Origin: Jiella pelagia
Lineage (GTDB): Bacteria > Pseudomonadota > Alphaproteobacteria > Rhizobiales > Rhizobiaceae
Length of the DNA: 64,000 nucleotides
Direction: 5' to 3'
Assembly: GCF_026898155.1 (NCBI RefSeq)
Contig: NZ_CP114029.1
Span: 3,266,001 to 3,330,000, forward strand
In this document: piece after piece, positions 15,796 through 24,270 of the stretch
How the letters are laid out: each line of letters begins with the position of its first letter
How positions within the stretch are numbered: position 1 is the first letter of the stretch
Translations under genes and position numbers: made by a program
Notes under the pieces: model-generated
Database searches by the model: none
The model's input: the letters and a program-made list of their open reading frames with translations, nothing else
Told to the model about the DNA's origin: nothing

Positions 15796-16209
15796 ATGCG
15801 CGACACTGCCAATTCCGTGGCATTCCGTCGGGCGATCAGCCCGGCTGCCGCGACGACGGACAACACCGCCCTCGTTTCGCAGATCATCGACACCAATGGC
15901 TATGAAGGCCTGGTCTTTGCGATCATCATCGGCGCTCTCGCCGATGCCGACGCGACCTTCACCGTGCTCGTCGAGCATGGCGACGCCGCCAATCTCAGCG
16001 ACGCGGCTGCGGTGCCGGACGCGCAGCTCACCGGCACCGAAGCCGATGCGAGCTTCACCTTCGCGGCCGACGATGCGACCCGCAAGATCGGCTATGTCGG
16101 ATCGAAGCGGTACGTGCGGCTCACCATCACGCCCGCTGGCAATTCCGGCAACGCGTTCATCGCAGCCGTCGCGCTCCTGATGCACGGCCGCTTCTGGCCG
16201 CTGAGCTGA
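15796..16209 (+). CDS. Phage structural protein, probable head decoration or minor head protein
   Basis: The 137-residue protein (MRDTANSVAFRRAISPAAAT...) resembles a small structural protein widely found directly after HK97-type capsid genes. It has a beta-rich composition, an EHGDAANLSDAAAVPD segment and a KIGYVGSKRYVRLTI segment. It sits between two hairpins (15738-15760 and 16227-16250), so its expression may be set separately. The exact role is not proven from sequence. Confidence 0.65.
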   Translation: MRDTANSVAFRRAISPAAATTDNTALVSQIIDTNGYEGLVFAIIIGALADADATFTVLVEHGDAANLSDAAAVPDAQLTGTEADASFTFAADDATRKIGYVGSKRYVRLTITPAGNSGNAFIAAVALLMHGRFWPLS

Positions 16210-16226
16210 TCGTCAATGCGGCGACA

Positions 16227-16250
16227 CGGCGAAGGAATGGGCCTTCGCCG
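16227..16250. other. Perfect intercistronic hairpin
   Basis: The 9-bp arms CGGCGAAGG and CCTTCGCCG enclose a 6-base loop, 18 bases before the next start. There is no T-run. Together with 15738-15760 it brackets the small structural gene and may act in mRNA processing. Confidence 0.5.
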
Positions 16251-16267
16251 ATCAACAGGAGGCCGTG

Positions 16268-16813
16268 ATGGCTTACAAAGTGATCGCCGAGTGCGTCGAC
16301 AGGCGCACCGGCCAGCGATACCTGCCGGGACCGCAATCGTTCTTTCCGGCCGACGATCCCGATCAGGTCGATCGCCTCGAAAGGGCCGGGTGCCTGCGCC
16401 GTGTCGCGGACGAGGATCTGTCTCGGGACGAAGAGGCCGCCGCCGCCCTGGCCAAGTCCGATGCCGCCAGAATGATCGCCGGTTTCGAGCAGGAGGTCGC
16501 CGACGCGCGGCGGCGGCGCGACGAGACGCTGGCCGCGATCGAAACGGAGGTGATCGGGGCGCGCCAGGCGGCAGACGCCGAGATCGCCAGGATCAACGAG
16601 ATCCGGCAGCAGTCCGGATCCACCGACACCGAGGAAAAGACCATGGATCCCGCCGCCGTCCAGCGACAGCAGATCAACGAGGACAAGCTGTTCGACAGCA
16701 CGGTCGAGGAATTGCGCGCGCTCGCCAAGGACGAGGACATCGATCTGTCGGGCGCGTCGCGCAAGGACGAGATCGTCGCGGCGATCCGAGCGGCACGGGC
16801 GAAGGCCGGCTGA
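16268..16813 (+). CDS. Phage head-region protein with a C-terminal Rho-N/HeH-like segment
   Basis: The 181-residue protein starts at ATG 16268; a GTG directly before it is an alternative. The N-terminus (AYKVIAECVDRRTGQRYLPG) is a small beta domain. The middle is a long charged coiled coil (about 60-115). The C-terminus (LFDSTVEELRALAKDEDIDLSGASRKDEIV) resembles the Rho-N/HeH/SAP-like helical fold seen in head-completion proteins. It is placed between the decoration-like gene and the head-tail connector. Confidence 0.65.
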   Translation: MAYKVIAECVDRRTGQRYLPGPQSFFPADDPDQVDRLERAGCLRRVADEDLSRDEEAAAALAKSDAARMIAGFEQEVADARRRRDETLAAIETEVIGARQAADAEIARINEIRQQSGSTDTEEKTMDPAAVQRQQINEDKLFDSTVEELRALAKDEDIDLSGASRKDEIVAAIRAARAKAG

Positions 16814-16814
16814 G

Positions 16815-17402
16815 ATGGCGCTGCCGGTTCGGGTGACGGCGCCGGAAGTGCCTCCGGTTACGCTTGACGAGATCAAGCGTCACCTGCGCATCGATCACGA
16901 CGACGAGGACGATCTGATCGGCCTCTATCTGGACGCGGCGGTGGGTCACCTAGACGGTTTGAGCGGCACACTGACGCGTTGTCTTGTCAATCAGGTGTGG
17001 CGACAGGACTTTCATCGGTTTCGTCATCGCTTCGATCTCGCCTTTCCCAACGTCTCGGATGCCTCGGTCGCCTATCTCGACGCGGCGGGCAACGACATCG
17101 CGACGACGCATGTCTGGGCGCTGCAGCAGGACGAGGGCGAGGATGCCCACGTGTCTCTCGACGTCTCGGCCGCCGCGCCGTCGGGCCTCGAGACGATCCG
17201 CGTCACCTATACCGCCGGATATGGGGCGATCGTCGAGGGCGAGGCCAATCCGGTGCCTGGGCCGATCCGCTCGGCGATCCTGTTGATGGTGGGCGATCTC
17301 TACCGGTTCCGCGAGACTGCCGAGGCTGGTGGCGCGCCTTCAGTACAGATGTCCCTGACGGTCGAGCGGCTGCTTTCGCCCTATCGCCGGCATTTCCTTT
17401 GA
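16815..17402 (+). CDS. Head-tail connector protein, gp6-like
   Basis: The 195-residue protein begins with the hallmark VTLDEIKRHLRIDHDDEDDLI (20 residues quoted at most), followed by LIGLYLDAAVGHLDGL, and ends with a helical segment (RSAILLMVGDLYRFRETAE) typical of HK97 gp6-like connectors. These proteins form a ring under the portal. It follows the previous gene with no spacer. Confidence 0.88.
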   Translation: MALPVRVTAPEVPPVTLDEIKRHLRIDHDDEDDLIGLYLDAAVGHLDGLSGTLTRCLVNQVWRQDFHRFRHRFDLAFPNVSDASVAYLDAAGNDIATTHVWALQQDEGEDAHVSLDVSAAAPSGLETIRVTYTAGYGAIVEGEANPVPGPIRSAILLMVGDLYRFRETAEAGGAPSVQMSLTVERLLSPYRRHFL

Positions 17403-17429
17403 CCCTTCTATCATTCGAGGAGTGAAACC

Positions 17430-17843
17430 ATGGCCGATCTTTCGATCACGGCGACAAGTGTCGTGCAGGGCGCGAATGCGCTGACCGAGGCAGGGCTTGC
17501 CGGCGCGGTGATCACCGCCGGGCGGGTGGTCTATCGTGACGATACGACACGGAAATTCGCTCTCGCGGATACCGACGGCGCGACGCCGGACGTTCGCCTT
17601 CCCGACGGCATCGCGCTCAACACGGCATCCCCGAACCAGCCGGTGGTGATCCAGAAGGGCGGCGATATCGACTTCGGCACCGACATCCTGACGCCTGGCG
17701 TCGCCTATTATCTCAGCGGCACGCCGGGAGGGATCTGCCCCGTCGCCGATCTTGCGACCGGCGACTATCCGGTGATCGTCGGCATGGCGAAGACGGCCCG
17801 GGTGCTGACGATCGACATCCAGACGACGGGCGCCGTCCTCTGA
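17430..17843 (+). CDS. Phage virion protein, DUF2190-like
   Basis: The 137-residue protein is beta-rich (LSITATSVVQGANALTEAG... GVAYYLSGTPGGICPV). It resembles the small capsid cement or fibre-trimer-like proteins encoded among head-completion genes. A GAGGAG ribosome site precedes the ATG. Its TGA overlaps the next start. The function is inferred from place and composition. Confidence 0.6.
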   Translation: MADLSITATSVVQGANALTEAGLAGAVITAGRVVYRDDTTRKFALADTDGATPDVRLPDGIALNTASPNQPVVIQKGGDIDFGTDILTPGVAYYLSGTPGGICPVADLATGDYPVIVGMAKTARVLTIDIQTTGAVL

Positions 17844-18040
17844 TGGCTTCCGTCACTTTCAGCCGGGCGTTCGACTACAAGGTGCCCGGCAAGACGGCGG
17901 TAGTCGCCTACCGGGCCGGGTGGTCCGGCAAGGTGCCAGCGGCGCATGCCGAGGCAGCGCGGGCGGCGGGTGCGCTTGAAAGGCCGGCCAAGGCGGCGAA
18001 GAACGGGGCGGACAATGGCGGAAGCGGGCCTGCTGAATGA
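17843..18040 (+). CDS. 65-residue head-tail region protein
   Basis: The small frame begins MASVTFSRAFDYKVPGKT and includes VAYRAGWSGKVPAAHAEAA, with an Ala/Lys-rich tail. It is coupled to the gene before (shared A of TGATG) and overlaps the head-closure gene by 26 bases. Similar short proteins stand at this place in other siphophages of this order. The function is unknown. Confidence 0.6.
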   Translation: MASVTFSRAFDYKVPGKTAVVAYRAGWSGKVPAAHAEAARAAGALERPAKAAKNGADNGGSGPAE

Positions 18041-18350
18041 GCGGATCGCCTTCGACGAGAAGGTTGCGACGCAGGGCGAGGGCGGCGGGACTGTGTCGGG
18101 GTTTGCGGAGCAGTTCGTCGTTGCGGCACGTCGCCGATATCTGCGGGGCGGCGAGGGCGTCCAGGCGGCGCGGCTGGAGGGCCGGCAGCCGGTCGTCCTG
18201 ACCATCCGCCGGTCGTCGCAAAGCCAGGGCATCACGCCGGAATGGCGGGCGCGGGATGCTCGGTCGGGCGTCGTCTACGAGATCCGCAGCGTCGAGCCGA
18301 GCGAGGATCGACGCGATCTCGACCTGTTGTGCGAGGTGGAAAATCCCTGA
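18015..18350 (+). CDS. Head closure / head-tail adaptor protein
   Basis: The 111-residue protein fits the phage head-tail adaptor family: it begins AGLLNERIAFDEKV, continues with a VAARRRYLRGGEGVQAARLEG segment, and ends with YEIRSVEPSEDRRDLDLLCE. Length and position (after gp6-like, before gp10-like) agree. It seals the connector after packaging. Confidence 0.8.
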   Translation: MAEAGLLNERIAFDEKVATQGEGGGTVSGFAEQFVVAARRRYLRGGEGVQAARLEGRQPVVLTIRRSSQSQGITPEWRARDARSGVVYEIRSVEPSEDRRDLDLLCEVENP

Positions 18351-18835
18351 TGGCGGAAATCTCCAGAGGCCAGAAGGCTGCGGCGACGCGGCGGGCCAAT
18401 CTCGAACGGCAGAGAAAGATCGCCCGAATCAACGAGCAGCTGCGCTTCCTGCCCTTCGCGGTGCAGGACGCGATGCGCAAGCAACTCGAGGAGACGGCGG
18501 CGCGGATCGTCGCCAAGGCGAAAGCGGCGGCGCCTGTGCGCAGCGGGGCGCTGCGCGATTCGATCCGGTGGGAATACGGCTCGCGCCGGGCGCTGGCTCG
18601 GCGCACGGGTTTCAAGGACTCCTCGGTCGGCGTCGGCGGCGAGGACGACTTCTCGGTGTTCGTCAGCGTCGGCAGCAAGGATGTCCGCTATTCGCATCTC
18701 GTCGAATTCGGCACCGAGCACTCGGCGGCGCAGCCTTTCTTCTATCCGGCCGTGCGGTCGGAGACGAACAAGCTCAATTCCGACGTCAAGCGGACGGGGC
18801 GGCGGGTGGCGCGCAACATGGTCGAACGGTCGTGA
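18350..18835 (+). CDS. Tail completion protein, HK97 gp10-like
   Basis: The 161-residue protein has the HK97-gp10 signature: AKAAAPVRSGALRDSIRW near residue 60 and YSHLVEFGTEHSAAQPFFYPA near 105-125. The N-terminal 40 residues are basic and helical. The ATG shares its A with the previous stop. It helps join tail to head. Confidence 0.88.
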   Translation: MAEISRGQKAAATRRANLERQRKIARINEQLRFLPFAVQDAMRKQLEETAARIVAKAKAAAPVRSGALRDSIRWEYGSRRALARRTGFKDSSVGVGGEDDFSVFVSVGSKDVRYSHLVEFGTEHSAAQPFFYPAVRSETNKLNSDVKRTGRRVARNMVERS

Positions 18836-19224
18836 CGGCGTTTTCCTGGGAATTGCAGAAGGCCCTCTTCTCGGCGATCACGGCGGCCGACATCGGCGCG
18901 TCGCTCTATGACGAGCCGCGGCCCGGCGCGCCGAAACCCTATCTGTCCTTCGGGCCCTTCGACGGGCAGGACGACGGGGCGGAGTGCCTCGACGCCATCG
19001 AGGCGACGCAGCAGATCGACATCTGGTCCGGCGCGACGGACGGGTTTCGCGAGGCGAAGGTGCTGGCCGGCGCGCTGCGCCGGGCGATCCATGAGCAGGA
19101 CATCGCCATTTCGGGGGCGCGCATCGTCGATCTGAGGATCGAAAGCGAACGCTTCCTGATGGATCCGGACGGCCAGACCAAGCACGGCGTCGTCATGGTG
19201 CGGGCGCTAATGGACGGCGTCTGA
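18832..19224 (+). CDS. Tail terminator-like protein, DUF3168 family
   Basis: The 130-residue protein starts at GTG 18832, overlapping the previous TGA. It has the DUF3168 pattern: LQKALFSAITAADIGASLYD, PYLSFGPFDGQDDG, QQIDIWSGATDGFREAKVLA. DUF3168 proteins cap the tail tube. They are usually encoded between gp10-like and tail tube genes, as here. Confidence 0.85.
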   Translation: MTAFSWELQKALFSAITAADIGASLYDEPRPGAPKPYLSFGPFDGQDDGAECLDAIEATQQIDIWSGATDGFREAKVLAGALRRAIHEQDIAISGARIVDLRIESERFLMDPDGQTKHGVVMVRALMDGV

Positions 19225-19264
19225 ACGGCCGGGCTCCCGGCATTTTCCTATCGACAATCCCAGG

Positions 19265-19285
19265 GCCGCCGCGAGCGGCTTTTTT
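19265..19285 (+). terminator. Intrinsic terminator or attenuator before the tail tube gene
   Basis: The stem GCCGC/GCGGC (19265-19269 with 19275-19279) with loop CGCGA is followed by six T. A weaker hairpin (GCCGG/CCGGC) lies about 35 bases upstream. The same loop sequence recurs in the terminator at 31164-31185. It may divide head from tail expression. Confidence 0.65.
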
Positions 19286-19298
19286 CATGGAGACGATC

Positions 19299-19739
19299 AT
19301 GCCCACACTGGCCAGAACGGCGAGCTTCGGCGCAATTCAGGTGCTCCTCGGCGATGGAGCCGATCCGGAGACCTTCTCCGCGCCGTGCGGCTTCACCAGC
19401 AAGAGCCACACCCAGACGCAGGCGATGAACGAGACGGCGGTGCCCTATTGCGACGACCCTGACAAGCCCTCGGAGATCGAGCGCGACGTCGTCTCTCGAT
19501 CGAGCGCCATTTCCGGCAGTGGCGTGATGGACCAGGTCAGCGTGGCGACGTGGCAGGCATGGTACGATTCCGGGCTGCAGAAGAACGTCAAGGTGATCAA
19601 GCCGGCGGGATCGTCGACGATCACCACCACGCAGCCCTATCACCTCTCCTCGTTCGAGGTGACGGTTGAAAAGGGCGGCAAAGCTGCCGTCTCCGTGCAG
19701 ATGGAAAGCACCGGCGCGCCGGTGACGGTTACGGCCTGA
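19299..19739 (+). CDS. Major tail tube protein
   Basis: The 146-residue protein starts at ATG 19299, with GGAGA at proper distance; an ATG at 19287 is an alternative. The sequence (FTSKSHTQTQAMNETAVPYCDDPDKP ..., shown in parts) and the STITTTQPYHLSSFEVTVEKG region match siphophage tail tube proteins of this group. It lies directly before the tail chaperone, and its stop overlaps that start. It polymerises around the tape measure. Confidence 0.8.
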   Translation: MPTLARTASFGAIQVLLGDGADPETFSAPCGFTSKSHTQTQAMNETAVPYCDDPDKPSEIERDVVSRSSAISGSGVMDQVSVATWQAWYDSGLQKNVKVIKPAGSSTITTTQPYHLSSFEVTVEKGGKAAVSVQMESTGAPVTVTA

Positions 19740-20068
19740 TGAGCCGGTCGGCAAACGTCGATCTGACGTGCTGGGATGGAACATACACGTTCAAGCTCGG
19801 TATCGCGCAGATCGAGTTGTTGCAGGAAAAATGCGACGCCGGGCCGCAGCACATCTTCAGTCGGCTCGGCGACGGAACGTGGAAGATCCAGGATATCAGA
19901 GAGACGCTGCGGCTCGGATTGATCGGGGCCGGAATGAAGCAGCAGCAGGCATTGGAGTTGATCGTCCGACATGTCGACAGCGTCCCGATGCTGGAAAATA
20001 TCGAAACGGCACGGGCGGCGATTCTCGCCGCTCTCGTCGGAGCACCGGATGAAAAGCCGGGAAAATAA
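19739..20068 (+). CDS. Tail assembly chaperone, short form (G-like)
   Basis: The 109-residue protein starts at an ATG sharing bases with the tube protein stop. It resembles the gene-transfer-agent/GTA gp10-like tail chaperone (LTCWDGTYTFKLGIAQIELLQEKC ..., given in part, then FSRLGDGTWKIQDIRETLRLGL). The 3' end holds a slippery heptamer G-GGA-AAA (20059-20065) directly before the TAA, so part of the ribosomes should shift to -1 and make the long form. It binds the tape measure during tail assembly. Confidence 0.8.
   Translation: MSRSANVDLTCWDGTYTFKLGIAQIELLQEKCDAGPQHIFSRLGDGTWKIQDIRETLRLGLIGAGMKQQQALELIVRHVDSVPMLENIETARAAILAALVGAPDEKPGK
20059..20065 (+). promoter_or_regulatory. -1 ribosomal frameshift site in the tail chaperone
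   Basis: The heptamer GGGAAAA lies in the zero frame as G-GGA-AAA, the X-XXY-YYZ form, one codon before the TAA. Slipping back one base gives ATA AGC GCC GGC and an open frame to TAG 20314-20316. The conserved G/GT frameshift of siphophage tail genes is well established. Confidence 0.75.
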
Positions 20069-20316
20069 GCGCCGGCGAAGATGACGGAATTCCGCCTCTC
20101 CCCAGGGGAAAACTCCGCTTCGCAGGCTTCTACGCCGCAGCCGCGGTGATGGGGTTCTCATCGAGAGAGATCGGCGAGATGTCGCTTTGGCAGTTTCAAG
20201 CCTATCAACAAGGCTATCGCCGAGCGCATATGAGCGAGGACGAGCGCGCGAAGGATATGTCGGAAGACGAGTTCGAAGCGCTCGGGGGTATTCTCGATCA
20301 GTTTCAGGGAGGGTAG
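20065..20316 (+). CDS. Tail assembly chaperone, frameshift extension (GT-like)
   Basis: This frame has no good start of its own and is read after the -1 slip at 20059-20065, adding 83 residues to the 109-residue short form (192 in total). The added part (GIPPLPRGKLRFAGFYAAAA, then FSSREIGEMSLWQFQAY) is the typical T-domain helix pattern that contacts the tube protein. It ends 30 bases before the 3' end of the minus-strand lipoprotein gene. The tape measure gene follows after that insertion. Confidence 0.7.
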   Translation: MSAGEDDGIPPLPRGKLRFAGFYAAAAVMGFSSREIGEMSLWQFQAYQQGYRRAHMSEDERAKDMSEDEFEALGGILDQFQGG

Positions 20317-20346
20317 TCAGATGGCTTTTCTGGAAATTGACGAGGA

Positions 20347-20736
20347 TCAGATCAACGGTCGCATCAGGCCGATTTCGTCGCATTGGCTCCGGACGTAGTT
20401 CTCATTTCTGCCGCCACCAGTCGACTGAACAGCGAAAAACGTGGGCGCGAGAAACAATCCAATATAAGTTGACGTTCCTGCGTAAGCGCCAAACGAGTTC
20501 CTGGCGTTTACTTCGACGCATACATATTTCCTGCCGGATTTATCGCGTCCGCTGCGGAAATTATCAAAATGTGCGCTGTAAGGGTCTTTTAGCGCATCCT
20601 TTATGGTCGCCTCGACCTTAGCCCGTTCTTCGGATGTCAATTCTTCCTTGCTGACGTGAGGAACATTGACGTCGACGCATCCGGCCATCGCGAAGGCGCC
20701 GATCGCGGCAAAGTTCAAGATCCCAGTCACACGCAT
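20347..20736 (-). CDS. Predicted lipoprotein encoded against the tail operon (moron-type gene)
   Basis: The 129-residue protein has an N-terminal lipoprotein signal (MRVTGILNFAAIGAFAMAGC, Cys20 as lipid site). It contains a conserved-looking ALKDPYSAHFDNFRSG motif, common in small secreted proteins, and a YVCVEVNARNSFGAY segment. It lies on the opposite strand between the tail chaperone and the tape measure, which are normally adjacent. Its coding region is visibly AT-richer than its neighbours. Both facts indicate a separate acquisition, a moron likely expressed in the lysogen. An envelope role (exclusion or host fitness) is inferred. A longer start at 20766 is possible. Confidence 0.7.
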   Translation of the reverse strand: MRVTGILNFAAIGAFAMAGCVDVNVPHVSKEELTSEERAKVEATIKDALKDPYSAHFDNFRSGRDKSGRKYVCVEVNARNSFGAYAGTSTYIGLFLAPTFFAVQSTGGGRNENYVRSQCDEIGLMRPLI

Positions 20737-20784
20737 TGCAATCTCCCGGCGAGAAGTCGGGAGCATACGAGGGCTTGCGTCACA

Positions 20785-23700
20785 ATGGCAATCACAGCCG
20801 AGCAGCTGATCTATCAGCTCGTCGCCGAGGTCGGGCCGTTCAAGAGCGAGATGCAGGGTGCGGCGGCCGTGTTCAACACGGTTTCGGCGAAGATCGAGCA
20901 GAACTTCAAAAAGATGGACGCCGAGATCGAGCGATCATCGAAGCGATCGTCCGTATCGATCAAGGCCCTTATCGCCGCCGGTACCGGCCTTCTGGGTGGT
21001 CGCGAAGTCATCCAGTACGCCGACGCCTGGAAAAAGGCCGGCAATGCTCTGGTCTCGGCCAACGTCCCGGCAGAGCGCCAGGCAGCGACGATGGAGCGGC
21101 TTTATCAGCAGTCCCAGACCTATTCGATCTCGCTCGGCGCGCAGGCGCAGCTCTATGGCGCGACAAGCCGAGCTGCGAAGCAACTGACGAACGACCAAGA
21201 GGATCTGTTTCGTTTCACCGAAGCCGTCGCCGCGGCATTGAAGGTGGACGGCAAGAGTGCCGGCGAGGCGTCCGGTGCCCTGACGCAGCTCGGCCAGCTC
21301 TTGCGCGGGACGAACGTCCAGGCGGAGGAGTTCAATTCGCTCATCGACGGCGCCCCGGCGCTGCTGGAGGCGGCGGCCAAGGGGATCGATCGGTTCAACG
21401 GCGATGTCGGCGCGCTGATCAAGGCGGCGAAGACCGGAGGGCTGACATCCAAGGAGTTCTTCGCCGGCGTCATCGCTGGATCGGACGAGCTGAAGAAGCG
21501 TGTCGATGCCTCGGCGGATACCTTCGAAGGCGCGTTCACGAAGATCGAGAACGCGCTGACGCGATATATCGGGCAGACCGACGACACGCTCTCGGCATCT
21601 GATCGCGTGATTGCAGGCCTGAACGCCTTCGCTGACAATTTCAACGAGATTGTCGACGTCGTGCTGAAGGTTGCGGCGGTGATCTCCGGCGCTCTCGTCG
21701 GACGGGCCGTTGGCGGCCTGATCAGCAGCATTCCAATTGCCATCGCGACGGTCCGCCTGTTGCAACTGGGCCTGTCGGGTGCGAGCGCTGCTTCGCAGTT
21801 CTTCACCTCGGCGGCGACCGGCTCCAGCACGGCGGCGAATGTGATGGGCGCGGCCTTCGGCAGCACGGCAGCAGGCGCTGCGGCTGCGGCACGTGGCATC
21901 GGCCTCGCCTCGGCTGCCGCGAGGGTGTTCAAGTTTCAAATCGCCGGGCTTCTTCTGGGGCCTATCGGCGGCATTATCGCAGCCCTCGCCGTCACCTTCA
22001 TCGACTTCTCCGGCGGGGTTGATGAGGCTGGTGACAGCCTTGTCGACATCAATGGTTTGCTCGACAAGACGCGTCGTGCTGCGGATGGTGCGGAAGGCGG
22101 CGTCAAGGATCTCAACGATGCGCTCGACAAGCTTACGGATGGGCAGCGGGCCCGGGCGCTGCGCGAGATCAACGCGCAGATCGAGGAAATTCGCGGCGGT
22201 GGATCGTTTCTTTCCAGTCTCGGCAACGATCTGTTCTTCGGTGATACCAGGGCTGGCCTTTCCGGCATAATCGAAGACGTCGGCAGATACAGGCAGCGGC
22301 TCGGAAGCCTGTTCGACAGCGCAGCCGATGCCGCTGCAGTCGATGAGATCAGCAAGATCGCGCTCGGCCTGCAGGACGGTTCGATCGAGGCAGAGGAAGC
22401 CAAGAAGCGCCTTGACGCGCTCGCCGCGACGGACATCACGTCGCCTGTGGATGCAATGATCAAGCGTTTGGAGGTGATGAACGCGAAGCTGCTCGATGCA
22501 GCCAATCTGATGCAGCGCATCAACCGGCCAACTCCGGATGCCGGCGAGATAGCGACGCCTTTCGAGCAGAACCGGCTTGCGCAGCAGCCGCTTCGGGATT
22601 TCTATCGGCAACGCGATCTCGAACTGGCGAAGGACGACTTCGCCAAGGATGTCGACAAGCGAACGGAAGAGATCGTCAAGGCGGCGAAGGATGTCGGTCA
22701 GGCGATCAGCGAGGGTGCCGCGCGGATCCGGGCAACGGAAGAGATCAAGAGGGAGCGCGAACAGGCGCTGATCGGCGGGAATTCCAAGGATGCGACGGAC
22801 CGCTACGTCAATCGCGTGATCGCCGCGGAGTCCGGCGGCAACACCAATGCGAAGAACCCGAATTCGACGGCGACTGGGCTTGGCCAGTTCATCGAAAGCA
22901 CCTGGATCAGCCTGTTTCAAAAGTACTTCCCCGACCGCGCCGCGGGAATGAGCCGGGCGGCGATCCTGGCCCTGCGCACGGATGCCGATATTTCAAAGGC
23001 GCTGATCCGAGCCTATGCCGACGAAAACGCCAAGGTGCTGCAGGGCGCCGGCGTCGCGGTGACGGAAGCGGCGCTGCAGCTGTCGCATTTCCTCGGTGCC
23101 GGTGACGCCGCCAAGGTGCTGTCGGCGGCGCCCGGAACGCCGCTCGCCGGGCTGATCTCGCCGGCCTCGATCAAGGCCAACCCGACCATTCTCGGCGGCG
23201 GGCGGACGGTCGACGACGCGATCCGCTATGCCGAGCGGCGGGCGGGCAACACGCGCATTGCCGCGGGCGATCTGACGCCGCAGGAAAAGGCGCTGAAGGA
23301 TGCGACCGACAAGCGCATCGAGATGAAAAAGGCTGTCGACGATCTGTTCGGCTCGGTTGAAGAAGAGACGAAACAGCTCATTCTCGAGACCGCGCTGATG
23401 AACGCTTCGACGACGGAGCGCGAGCGGGCGACCAAGCAGGCGGAGATCATGAACGCGCTGAAGCGCGAGGGGATCACGATCGACGAGAACGGCAACGGCG
23501 TGAACGCCGAGGGCGTCGTTATCTACGAAAACCTGCGTGGAAAAATCGAGCAGCTTGCGGCGGCGTTCGGCGTCAAGGCAGGGGCGCAGGAACAGGCGCG
23601 GATTGCCCAGGATGCGATCGAGGAAAGCCAGCAGCGGTCTATCGACGCCATGGACGATTTCCGCGACAATTCGCGGGACGTGCTCGGGGGGTTCATTTCG

Positions 23701-24270
23701 GATCTCAGGGCCGGCAAGACGGCGTCCGAAGCGCTGGCGGGCGCGCTGCAGAAGATCGCCGACAAGATCCTCGACACGGGGCTCGACACCCTGCTTGCCA
23801 GCGTCCTCGGCGCGCCGGGAACGGCGGGTGGCGGCGGCGTCATCGGCGGCATCCTGAGCCTGTTCGGCTTTGCCGATGGCGGCATCGCCCGGAACGGGCG
23901 GCCGATGGCGCTGCCGCGCTTTGCCAAGGGCGGCATCTCGCGCTCGGCGGCGATCTTCGGCGAGGGCGCCATGGCGGAGGCCGCGGTGCCGCTGCCGGAC
24001 GGGCGCTCGATCCCGGTGACGCTGAGCGGATCCATGGTGCCGATGTCGGCGCCGCAGCTTTCGGCGGCCGGGCGGGACCAGAGGGTGGCGATCAGCGTCG
24101 GCGTCGATGTCGACGACAGCGGCAATCTGATGCCCTTCGTGCGGAACGTCTCGGATGACCGGATCAAGGCGGCCTCGGGCGCGATCGTCCAGGTCGCCGT
24201 CTCCAAAAGCGTGAGCCGGACGACGGCCAGCCTCGGCGAGATCAACCGGGCGAACAAGGCGCTCTATTGA
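20785..24270 (+). CDS. Tail tape measure protein with an embedded lytic transglycosylase domain
   Basis: The 1161-residue protein is the longest in the prophage, as usual for the tape measure. The N-terminus (MAITAEQLIYQLVAEVGPFK) and the NALTRYIGQTDDTLSAS region match tape measure families. Hydrophobic segments lie at about 290-420. Around residues 670-790 is an SLT-like domain: AAESGGN holds the catalytic Glu, followed by NPNSTATGLGQFIESTW. It would cut peptidoglycan during DNA entry. The C-terminus has GLDTLLASVLG and GFADGGIARNG, typical of tape measure ends. It overlaps the next start. Confidence 0.93.
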   Translation: MAITAEQLIYQLVAEVGPFKSEMQGAAAVFNTVSAKIEQNFKKMDAEIERSSKRSSVSIKALIAAGTGLLGGREVIQYADAWKKAGNALVSANVPAERQAATMERLYQQSQTYSISLGAQAQLYGATSRAAKQLTNDQEDLFRFTEAVAAALKVDGKSAGEASGALTQLGQLLRGTNVQAEEFNSLIDGAPALLEAAAKGIDRFNGDVGALIKAAKTGGLTSKEFFAGVIAGSDELKKRVDASADTFEGAFTKIENALTRYIGQTDDTLSASDRVIAGLNAFADNFNEIVDVVLKVAAVISGALVGRAVGGLISSIPIAIATVRLLQLGLSGASAASQFFTSAATGSSTAANVMGAAFGSTAAGAAAAARGIGLASAAARVFKFQIAGLLLGPIGGIIAALAVTFIDFSGGVDEAGDSLVDINGLLDKTRRAADGAEGGVKDLNDALDKLTDGQRARALREINAQIEEIRGGGSFLSSLGNDLFFGDTRAGLSGIIEDVGRYRQRLGSLFDSAADAAAVDEISKIALGLQDGSIEAEEAKKRLDALAATDITSPVDAMIKRLEVMNAKLLDAANLMQRINRPTPDAGEIATPFEQNRLAQQPLRDFYRQRDLELAKDDFAKDVDKRTEEIVKAAKDVGQAISEGAARIRATEEIKREREQALIGGNSKDATDRYVNRVIAAESGGNTNAKNPNSTATGLGQFIESTWISLFQKYFPDRAAGMSRAAILALRTDADISKALIRAYADENAKVLQGAGVAVTEAALQLSHFLGAGDAAKVLSAAPGTPLAGLISPASIKANPTILGGGRTVDDAIRYAERRAGNTRIAAGDLTPQEKALKDATDKRIEMKKAVDDLFGSVEEETKQLILETALMNASTTERERATKQAEIMNALKREGITIDENGNGVNAEGVVIYENLRGKIEQLAAAFGVKAGAQEQARIAQDAIEESQQRSIDAMDDFRDNSRDVLGGFISDLRAGKTASEALAGALQKIADKILDTGLDTLLASVLGAPGTAGGGGVIGGILSLFGFADGGIARNGRPMALPRFAKGGISRSAAIFGEGAMAEAAVPLPDGRSIPVTLSGSMVPMSAPQLSAAGRDQRVAISVGVDVDDSGNLMPFVRNVSDDRIKAASGAIVQVAVSKSVSRTTASLGEINRANKALY

